This document shows positions 8,454 through 13,649 of a stretch of DNA of 18,521 bases, in pieces. This DNA comes from CBDUMN01 sp965368335. GTDB lineage: Bacteria > Pseudomonadota > Alphaproteobacteria > Rhodospirillales > JAPHRK01. The position numbers were made by a program, and so were the translations under genes. Numbering within the stretch: the stretch's first letter is position 1; each line of letters begins with the position of its first letter. The notes under the pieces are model-generated. The model had not been told where the DNA came from. It did no database searches and saw nothing but the letters and a program-made list of their open reading frames with translations. The stretch covers positions 1 to 18,521 of the forward strand of contig CBDUMN010000067.1 of assembly GCA_965368335.1 (NCBI GenBank), written 5' to 3'.

Positions 8454-9665
8454 CTAGAATCCCAACCGCCCAACAGCTAACGCCTTGTGCTCCGGTGCCA
8501 GATGCGCATACCGCAGGGTCATCTTTAGGTCTGAATGCCCGAGCAATTCCCGTACGGTGTTGAGATCGACGCTTTCCATGACCAGCCAGGAGGCGAAGGT
8601 GTGGCGGAGGTCGTGCCACCGGAAGGTCTGGATTTTGGCGTCCTTAAGTAGCTTGCGCCAAGAGTTGTTGATGTTGTCGAAGCGGGTGCCGTTCTTACCG
8701 GTGAAGACCAGTTTGTTTTCAGCCCGGCATTGCTTGCGCCAGTCCTTTAGCAATGCCACGGTGGCTTCGTTTAGGGGTATATGGCGGGTTTTGCCGCTTT
8801 TGGCTCCGTCGCCTCGGACCGTTAGGTGGGCGTGGTCGAAATTGATATCGTTCCAGGTTAGGTTGAAAAGTTCCCCGCGACGTAGGCCCGTATTCAATGA
8901 CAAAAGGACCATGGGTTTGAGGTGGTCGGCGTAGGTGGCCCTGCGCAGGTCCGGGAGCGTCGGCAGTTTACGGGCTCGCCGCCATTGGTTGGCGCTGTCC
9001 CGTTCCATCCGAAGGCGCTCCTCCCGCTCATCCAAGGCGTCCTTCAGAGTTTTGATTTCTTCCTTGCTAAGGAAGCGTGGCTCGCGGTTGTTGTCCACCT
9101 TGGTGGGTTTGATGCGAGCCAGGGGGTGGGCTTCGAGCATCCCCCACTCCACTGCCTTTGACAACGCCGCTTTTAGACAGACTAGATCGCGGTTCACTGT
9201 TGAGGGCTTGCGGCCTTTCCGCAGCCGCGCCGTCCGCCAGCGTTCGATATCGAGCGGATCGATGGTGCCGATCTCCACGTCGAGGAGTTTAGGGAAGCTT
9301 GCTCGAATACGCGCCAGGGCGGCTTTGTGGGTTTTCAGGTGGACGCTGGCCCAAGGGGCGTAGTCTTCGTCCAAAAAGGTTTCCAGAGTTCGAATCTTGT
9401 CTTCCACCTTGGGGGCCGATGGATCGATGCCATGGACCACATCCGCCAGGATCAGCTTGGCTTCTTTGCGCGCATCATCGGCTTTCAGTACATCCGCCGA
9501 GCCAAGGGTAACTCGTTTCCCACGACCGTACTGGACAATGTAGGTCTTGGACCCGCTCGGTTGGACGCGAAGGATAAACCCCTTGAGGCGCTGGTCGCGA
9601 ATTTCATATGGCTTCGCCTCCGGCTGAAGCTGCTTCAAAAGACGATTTCCGATAAGCGCCTGCAT
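8454..9665 (-). CDS. Tyrosine recombinase (island integrase, DUF4102 N-terminus)
   Basis: A 403-residue site-specific recombinase that integrates and excises the island. The N-terminus ('R-D-x-x-L-K-G-F-x-L-R-V' and 'S-K-T-Y-I-V-Q-Y') is the DUF4102 arm-binding domain typical of P4-like and tRNA-targeting integrases. A SAM-like core-binding domain lies in the middle. The catalytic set is complete: Arg of G-L-R-R-G-E, H-D-L-R-H, the His of L-L-G-H-S, and the Tyr of L-R-Y-A-H-L (residues 262, 351/354, 377 and 386 from this start). The ATG at 9663-9665 fits usual family N-termini; an upstream TTG at 9702-9704 would add 13 residues that overlap a direct repeat, so I do not favour it. The gene begins about 165 bases from the displaced tRNA-Arg fragment and reads into the island. 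It appears intact. Confidence 0.95.
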   Translation of the reverse strand: MQALIGNRLLKQLQPEAKPYEIRDQRLKGFILRVQPSGSKTYIVQYGRGKRVTLGSADVLKADDARKEAKLILADVVHGIDPSAPKVEDKIRTLETFLDEDYAPWASVHLKTHKAALARIRASFPKLLDVEIGTIDPLDIERWRTARLRKGRKPSTVNRDLVCLKAALSKAVEWGMLEAHPLARIKPTKVDNNREPRFLSKEEIKTLKDALDEREERLRMERDSANQWRRARKLPTLPDLRRATYADHLKPMVLLSLNTGLRRGELFNLTWNDINFDHAHLTVRGDGAKSGKTRHIPLNEATVALLKDWRKQCRAENKLVFTGKNGTRFDNINNSWRKLLKDAKIQTFRWHDLRHTFASWLVMESVDLNTVRELLGHSDLKMTLRYAHLAPEHKALAVGRLGF

Positions 9666-9683
9666 GGCCGTTTTTCCGATCTC

Positions 9684-9702
9684 GTAAGTGCTGTGTAAGT
9701 GC
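9684..9702. repeat. Tandem 8-base direct repeats upstream of the integrase (possible arm sites)
   Basis: GTAAGTGC occurs at 9684-9691 and again at 9695-9702, separated by TGT, so the repeats are one DNA turn (11 bases) apart on the same face. They lie between the integrase start and the attachment site, where arm-type integrase or excisionase binding sites are usually found. They could also be an operator of the integrase promoter. Confidence 0.45.
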
Positions 9703-9704
9703 AA

Positions 9705-9829
9705 GCTGACCAGAAAAGGGAGTCGGCGTCAAGATGCTGATTTTGCGATATATCTCAAATATAACAATTATTTCAATATATTATACAGATGTGGTATTCG
9801 TCTATGTTCTGCCATGTTTAGCCAAAATA
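9705..9829. other. A/T-rich attachment-site arm
   Basis: About 125 bases between the integrase leader and the tRNA fragment. From roughly 9,745 to 9,795 the sequence is strikingly A/T-rich. This is the usual setting for recombinase arm sites and DNA-bending protein binding and could also hold the integrase promoter (minus strand). I see no coding potential in it. Confidence 0.4.
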
Positions 9830-9831
9830 TC

Positions 9832-9879
9832 GCCCTCCGAAGGCAGATGTCAGAGGTTCGAATCCTCTCAGGTCGGGCA
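9832..9879 (+). other. attR: displaced 3' half of tRNA-Arg(CCG)
   Basis: The sequence has a tRNA anticodon loop CTCCGAA (9835-9841, anticodon CCG), the 3' stem strand GGCAG, a five-base variable region, and a perfect T arm (AGAGG / TTCGAAT / CCTCT, 9852-9868). An acceptor 3' strand CAGGTCG (9869-9875) follows. The 5' half is missing: the bases left of 9832 do not complete the anticodon stem (C9831 faces A9845) and no D arm or 5' acceptor strand precedes. The final triplet is GCA rather than CCA. It is therefore not a working tRNA but the direct-repeat copy left by integration at the anticodon loop. The functional gene should be at the other end of the island. Confidence 0.85.
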
Positions 9880-9889
9880 TTTATTGTCA

Positions 9890-10678
9890 TCAAACCGCTA
9901 GCTGTAGCGGGGTTTTTTGTTGTGCGACGAAGGATGAGAGTTCGGGGAGTGTTAGGGGTTTGGCGAAGGCGTAGCCTTGGATCTGGTCGGCTTCGGCGAG
10001 TTCTGTGAATTCCATCTGTTCTGCTGTTTCGACGCCTTCGCAGACGACCGACATGCCGAGGCCGTGACCCAGCTTGATGATTGAGCCGAGCAGCATGCAG
10101 CCGGTCAGGCTTCCCGGCAGGTCGGTCAGGAAGCTGCCGTCGATTTTGAGTGTGCGGGCCTTCAACTGCCGGAGATAGGAGAGAGAGGAATGGCCGGTGC
10201 CAAAGTCGTCGATGGCCAGATTGACCCCGGTCTCCATGATGCGATCGAGAATCCAGACGTTCTCATTTGATAACAGTACGCCTTCGGTGACTTCAAGTTC
10301 GATGCGCTGCGGGGGAAGGTTGTGCCGTGCAAGGGCATCGGCGACCTGTTGTGGGAACTCAAGGGTCAGCTGGTGGGGGGAAACGTTGATCGACAGTTCA
10401 AAGCCGGGGATTGTGTGCCGCCAATGATCAAGAGCGGCGCAGGCCTGGTTGAGGACGAATTTCCCCAGGTCGTGAATGAGGGGGCCTGCTTCGGCCAGTC
10501 CGATAAAGTGCGCGGGCGAGATGATGCCGTGTTTGGGGTGTCGCCAGCGCACCAGGGCTTCCGCCCCGACGGTTTGCCCGGTAAGACAATCCATACGCGG
10601 TTGGAATAAGAGGTGAAACTCTTCTTTTTCCAGCCCGGTCTGGAGGTCGGCCTGGCTCAGCATCGGAGCGGAATTCAT
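9890..10678 (-). CDS. Stand-alone EAL-domain cyclic-di-GMP phosphodiesterase
   Basis: A 262-residue cytoplasmic EAL protein predicted to hydrolyse c-di-GMP to pGpG. All the expected catalytic residues are visible: E40-A-L-V-R, N98, E129-V-T-E132, D157-D158-F-G-T-G, K178-I-D-G-S-F, E214 of C-E-G-V-E-T, and Q234-G-Y. There is no GGDEF, PAS or membrane segment, so sensing probably comes from a partner. The start lies 3 bases after the stop of the hemerythrin-like gene, a spacing typical of translational coupling, so that protein is the likely sensory partner. The last nine codons are written in the terminator hairpin and T-run of the former tRNA gene on the other strand, giving a C-terminal Q-K-T-P-L-Q-L-A-V tail. 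It lies just outside the island and appears intact. Confidence 0.93.
   Translation of the reverse strand: MNSAPMLSQADLQTGLEKEEFHLLFQPRMDCLTGQTVGAEALVRWRHPKHGIISPAHFIGLAEAGPLIHDLGKFVLNQACAALDHWRHTIPGFELSINVSPHQLTLEFPQQVADALARHNLPPQRIELEVTEGVLLSNENVWILDRIMETGVNLAIDDFGTGHSSLSYLRQLKARTLKIDGSFLTDLPGSLTGCMLLGSIIKLGHGLGMSVVCEGVETAEQMEFTELAEADQIQGYAFAKPLTLPELSSFVAQQKTPLQLAV
9895..9918 (+). terminator. Rho-independent terminator, originally of tRNA-Arg
   Basis: A perfect 6-base stem CCGCTA / TAGCGG with a GCTG loop is followed by GG and six T. It lies 15 bases after the tRNA fragment on the same strand, so it most likely ended the original tRNA transcript and was left behind by integration. It lies entirely within the last codons of the convergent EAL gene. 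Confidence 0.8.
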
Positions 10679-10681
10679 GGA

Positions 10682-11101
10682 TTAAGCCGCCTTGTCGAAT
10701 AGTTCGTAGAGTTCTTTTTCCTCGCGGTCGAGGCGGTAGTTGAATGCCTTGATCACGTCCTTGGTGTCTTTAACGAATTGTTCCGGGTCGGCGGAAATGG
10801 CGCGGGGGCCGGGCCACTTTTTCCGGTAGTCCTTAAACTGTTCGCTGATTGAGCCCATTTCGGTCTGGAATTGTTTGGCGAGTGCGCTCAACGTGGCGTC
10901 GGACGAGGCGATGGCCTGTGGATAGAGCGCCCGGTCTTCAATGGCGAGATGGGTGCCGAATTTGCCGAAAAGTCGCCGGACGACGGAAGATACGGCTTCG
11001 AGGTTGTCGGTGATTTTTCCGGCAATCAACAAAGAGTTGATTTCACCGAGAAGGCCCCTGAGCTCTTGGTGGTGACGACGGTAGTTTTCTGTTCTGCTCA
11101 T
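10682..11101 (-). CDS. Hemerythrin-like (HHE) domain protein
   Basis: A 139-residue all-helical protein of the hemerythrin/HHE type. Helix 1 has H10-H11-x-E13 and helix 2 has H51-L-A-I-E55, two ligand-bearing segments of the di-iron site. The later helices lack the usual His pairs: helix 3 reads around E-Q-F-K-D-Y and helix 4 ends R-E-E-K-E-L-Y. The metal site is thus reduced, as in a bacterial subgroup of this family that I recall only loosely. Oxygen, NO or iron sensing is inferred. I chose the ATG at 11099-11101, ten bases after AGGAG; an upstream ATG at 11128 adds nine residues and has no good ribosome site. The EAL gene follows after 3 bases, suggesting a sensor-phosphodiesterase pair. 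Confidence 0.8.
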   Translation of the reverse strand: MSRTENYRRHHQELRGLLGEINSLLIAGKITDNLEAVSSVVRRLFGKFGTHLAIEDRALYPQAIASSDATLSALAKQFQTEMGSISEQFKDYRKKWPGPRAISADPEQFVKDTKDVIKAFNYRLDREEKELYELFDKAA

Positions 11102-11145
11102 AGCTTGAAGGCTCCTTGTTTGTTTCATTTGATGTAGAACCTTAA

Positions 11146-11168
11146 TATCCGAGTAAATTAGTCGGATA
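11146..11168. promoter_or_regulatory. Inverted repeat upstream of the hemerythrin-EAL operon
   Basis: TATCCGA at 11146-11152 and TCGGATA at 11162-11168 form a perfect 7-base inverted repeat with a 9-base A/T-rich spacer (GTAAATTAG). It lies 45 bases before the hemerythrin start, in promoter position, and looks like an operator for a dimeric regulator. It does not match the FNR/NNR consensus, and I cannot name the regulator. Confidence 0.5.
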
Positions 11169-11198
11169 ATTGACGGCAGTCAAAACGGGAGCAACATT

Positions 11199-11215
11199 AT
11201 ATATTCTTAATATAT
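11199..11215. repeat. A/T-only inverted repeat between convergence of lactonase and hemerythrin leader
   Basis: ATATATT and AATATAT flank a CTT centre. It lies just beyond the stop of the metallo-beta-lactamase-like gene and upstream of the hemerythrin promoter area. Such A/T sequence arises easily by chance, and no T-run follows that would make a good terminator. Confidence 0.25.
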
Positions 11216-11224
11216 CATACTATT

Positions 11225-12133
11225 TTAATTGGTTATTTGTACTTTTGCCGCGCCGCCCTGGGGGGAGGGAGCTTTTGCCGCCTTGAGCTTAACTTTAGCG
11301 GCTTGGTCGTGGGTGGCGATGATAATCAAGTTGGGGAGTTGCTCTTTAAGCGCCCGAACTTTGGCGAAACTCTGCCGCAGTTGCTCGCCATTTCCGGTGC
11401 CGGGAAGCTGATCGTTCATAAGCATGTCGACATCGTAAGAGAGATCGCCAATCAACAGAACCGGCGCCATCCCTTCGCTGCGCAAAAGGGCGGAGAGCGA
11501 GCCCGGCGTATGGCCGGGTGTGGGCAACAGAACGATAGAGCCGTCCCCCATGACGTCGTAGCAGCCTCCAAAGGGTGAAAGAACGGGATCGTTAGTCGAT
11601 ACAAAGTCAATGGGCCGCCAGTTGGCGCTCGGTAGTTCGATGTGTTCGCGTAATATCCATTCGCGCTCAGGGTGGGGCGACGATAGCTGGGCCCATTCAT
11701 TTCGGCTGACCAGCAGCTCGGCTTGCGGGATGTGGGCGATTCCTCCGACATGGTCGAAATGAAGGTGCGAAATGACGGCTTTTTGAATGTCTGCGGCCCT
11801 ATGACCAAGACTCATTAATTGCTGGTCCAGGCCGTCATTTGGGCCGAGGTCCAGTTGAAAAATCCGCTTCAGCAGAAATCGCCCAATGGCGCTGTCGATA
11901 TAAGAGGGGTCTGACTTGATGGTTGGGTCTATTCCGGTATCGAACAAAACCAGCCCATCCCGGTGCTCGATCAAAAAAGCATTCAGCGGGACCTTGATCC
12001 AGCTTTTCGAGGTTAAGACCCACCATAGCTGAGGTTTTCGGCTGCCGTTGCGGTGTTCCGGGTGCAGTGCGCCGGTGCCGGTGGAAAAAATGCGCAGGTT
12101 CTCGATACACCGATCAATTGGATTGTCTGGCAT
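11225..12133 (-). CDS. Metallo-beta-lactamase-fold hydrolase, AHL-lactonase-like
   Basis: A 302-residue cytoplasmic protein with the full metal-binding set of the MBL fold: H123-L-H125-F-D127-H128-V-G-G, H208 in P-T-P-G-H-T-P-G, D230 in I-G-D-L-S-Y-D, and H275 in A-T-H-D. D65-T-G, early in the fold, is also typical. Length and spacing match the N-acyl homoserine lactonase group (AiiA-like), which opens the lactone ring of quorum signals, but many relatives hydrolyse other esters or lactones, so the substrate is inferred. No signal peptide is present. The ATG has AAGGAG about nine bases upstream. The C-terminal 20 residues are Ala/Lys/Pro-rich and look dispensable. It is separated from the hemerythrin gene by about 120 bases and diverges from the TlpA-like gene, so it probably has its own promoter. 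Confidence 0.85.
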   Translation of the reverse strand: MPDNPIDRCIENLRIFSTGTGALHPEHRNGSRKPQLWWVLTSKSWIKVPLNAFLIEHRDGLVLFDTGIDPTIKSDPSYIDSAIGRFLLKRIFQLDLGPNDGLDQQLMSLGHRAADIQKAVISHLHFDHVGGIAHIPQAELLVSRNEWAQLSSPHPEREWILREHIELPSANWRPIDFVSTNDPVLSPFGGCYDVMGDGSIVLLPTPGHTPGSLSALLRSEGMAPVLLIGDLSYDVDMLMNDQLPGTGNGEQLRQSFAKVRALKEQLPNLIIIATHDQAAKVKLKAAKAPSPQGGAAKVQITN

Positions 12134-12332
12134 TTTTCAACTCCTTCTTCAGAGGCACCGTAACGTATTTCTATTATTAGGGGAGTGAAATCTGTACGGA
12201 TTGTATCAGGAGGTCGATTGAAGGGGAGTTTTCTGGGGCTTACCTCGTGGCGATAAACCTTATATTGTCCGTTGGCCCGGCGCCTTCTAAAGTTGGCGTC
12301 CAAGATACAAAAGCATAAAACAGGTGAGGCAG
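12134..12332. other. Divergent promoter region
   Basis: About 200 bases separate the divergently read MBL-fold gene (minus) and the TlpA-like gene (plus) and must hold both promoters. I see the AAGGAG of the minus-strand gene near 12,142-12,147 and the AGGTGAGG of the plus-strand gene near 12,322-12,329, but no clear sigma-70 pair or repeat. Confidence 0.5.
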
Positions 12333-12836
12333 ATGATCCGACGGCTCCTTTTCCCGCTCTTGGCGGTTCTATTGGCGTTTTTGCCTACCGCTTGCGATGA
12401 TTCCAAATCCTGGAAGGTGGCCGAGGGCCAGATTGCTCCCGATTTTACCCTGCCTGATTTGGAGGGGCGTGATGTCCGTCTTTCCTCTCTGAAAGGTCAA
12501 CCCGTGGTGATCCGGTTTTGGTCGGACTGGTCGCCCGCTTGCGAAGATGAAATGATCGCCATTGAACCGGTTTATAACGAGTTCAAAGGGCGAGGGCTCG
12601 AAATCTTATCGGTCAATGTGGGGCAGCATGAGCAGACGGCTCGCGAGTTTGTCGCCAAGCTGGGCATTACCTACCCGACCTTGCATGATAGGCATTCCGA
12701 AGTTTCCGGGGTTTATGGCGTGGTTGATCTGCCGAGCACATTTTTCCTCGATTCGACCGGCAAAGTGGTCGGTAAAATTACCGGTGAGGCAGAGGAGGGT
12801 GAATTTGTCGCTCTCGTCAAAAAGGCGACATCCTGA
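12333..12836 (+). CDS. TlpA/redoxin-like lipoprotein with a single active-site Cys
   Basis: A 167-residue thioredoxin-fold protein. Residues 1-21 form a lipoprotein-type signal (M-I-R-R, a hydrophobic run, then L-P-T-A-C21 followed by two Asp); the lipobox is imperfect because Pro occupies the -3 position. The redoxin domain follows: A-P-D-F-T-L near 35-40, F-W-S-D-W-S-P-A-C70 at the active site, and the cis-Pro loop D-L-P-S-T near the end. Standard TlpA proteins have W-C-P-x-C; here the first Cys is Ser67, so ordinary dithiol exchange is not possible and a monothiol or purely binding role is likely. I preferred ATG 12333, with AGGTGAGG just upstream, over GTG 12324. It is the first gene of a probable operon with the solute-binding protein (41 bases on) and the kinase. 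Confidence 0.85.
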   Translation: MIRRLLFPLLAVLLAFLPTACDDSKSWKVAEGQIAPDFTLPDLEGRDVRLSSLKGQPVVIRFWSDWSPACEDEMIAIEPVYNEFKGRGLEILSVNVGQHEQTAREFVAKLGITYPTLHDRHSEVSGVYGVVDLPSTFFLDSTGKVVGKITGEAEEGEFVALVKKATS

Positions 12837-12877
12837 CCAAATAAAAAAGAAGCCTATGAGGTGGAAGTGGGGGAGCA

Positions 12878-13615
12878 ATGCGCTTGAGGTTTTTTTCTAT
12901 TCTTTTTGCCGTTTCGGTTTGGACGCTGGCTTTGATGCCTCCCGTTTGGGCATCCGATGCCATCGTTCTCAATACGGGGGTCCGCGCCCCCTTCACCACT
13001 TCCGCCAATGATGGATTTGTCGACCGTTTGGTCGCTGAAGCCTTTCGCCGGGCCGGGCGAAAGGCCAATGTGATCGTCTACCAGAATTCGGCCAAGTCGT
13101 TAGAGAATGCCAACCGTGGAATCGATGACGGGGTTGCGTTGCGAATCAAGGGGCTTGAGAAAAAATTTCCCAACCTGATCCGTGTGCCGGAAAAGGTCAT
13201 GGACAACGATTTCGTTGCTTACGCCATGAGCAAGCCCATCGAAACCCCCGATTGGTCGGCGCTTGCCGGGTATCGGATCGCCTACGTCAACGGCTGGCAG
13301 ATTTTCCAAAACAATCTGAAGGACCATAAGCAAGCGACAAAAACCAAAAGCGCGCAACAGATGTTTGACCTTCTAAGCGCGAATAAAGTCGACCTGATGC
13401 TTTATGAGAGGTGGCAGGGATTGTGGCGGGCCAAGCAACTGGGCCTTCGGTTTATCGCCGGAGAGCCGCCTTTGGCCAAGATGGAGATGTTTTTCTATCT
13501 CAACAAAAAACATGAAAGCCTGGTTCCTGAAATCGCCAAGGCGCTAGCCGACATGAAGCGTGATGGGAGCTATGAAGAGATTTTCGTCCAGACGCTGGGT
13601 AAGCTGCAGGAGTAG
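12878..13615 (+). CDS. Periplasmic solute-binding protein, family 3
   Basis: A 245-residue exported protein. A classical signal peptide (basic start, hydrophobic core, V-W-A25 cleavage) is followed by the two-lobed family 3 fold: an N-terminal 'L-N-T-G-V-R-A-P-F' strand, a 'V-A-E-A-F-R-R-A-G' helix, a hinge near 'Y-A-M-S-K-P', and the closing 'L-N-K-K-H...I-A-K-A-L' helix. Family members bind polar amino acids or related small molecules for transport or signalling. No transporter permease or ATPase gene is next to it, and it is 34 bases from a CHASE-domain kinase, so it probably feeds a sensor rather than a transporter; this is inferred. A GGGGGAG sits five bases before the ATG. The ligand cannot be told from the sequence. 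Confidence 0.85.
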   Translation: MRLRFFSILFAVSVWTLALMPPVWASDAIVLNTGVRAPFTTSANDGFVDRLVAEAFRRAGRKANVIVYQNSAKSLENANRGIDDGVALRIKGLEKKFPNLIRVPEKVMDNDFVAYAMSKPIETPDWSALAGYRIAYVNGWQIFQNNLKDHKQATKTKSAQQMFDLLSANKVDLMLYERWQGLWRAKQLGLRFIAGEPPLAKMEMFFYLNKKHESLVPEIAKALADMKRDGSYEEIFVQTLGKLQE

Positions 13616-13649
13616 TTTTTTGGGTGGAACGTAAAGGGGGCGCGTTCGA

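Larger units (their letters stand above)
1..9879. mobile_element. Right-hand part of an integrated genomic island (tRNA-Arg site)
   Basis: The stretch left of the displaced tRNA-Arg 3' fragment carries a tyrosine recombinase, an AlpA-type regulator and defence-like cargo, while the stretch to its right carries ordinary housekeeping and signalling genes. The tRNA fragment is on the plus strand with its 3' end pointing away from the integrase and with a terminator behind it. That is the arrangement left at the far end after insertion into the 3' half of a tRNA gene. The intact, reconstituted tRNA-Arg(CCG) should therefore lie left of position 1, so the left boundary is unknown and the start given is only the window edge. 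The two genes at the left (55-894 and 905-1828) are visibly richer in A/T than the chromosome on the right, which also fits acquisition by transfer. No phage structural or conjugation genes are seen in this part. Confidence 0.8.

Noticed and set aside
9666..9704. Longer integrase start at TTG 9702-9704
   Set aside because: The extra 13 residues match no usual integrase N-terminus, no ribosome site precedes the TTG, and the region overlaps the direct repeats.
9770..9879. A complete tRNA gene ending at 9879
   Set aside because: Only the part from the anticodon stem on is tRNA-like. The 5' anticodon strand does not pair fully and no D arm or 5' acceptor strand precedes it.
11199..11215. Terminator for the MBL-fold gene
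   Set aside because: The hairpin is made of A/T pairs only and no T-run follows on the gene's strand.
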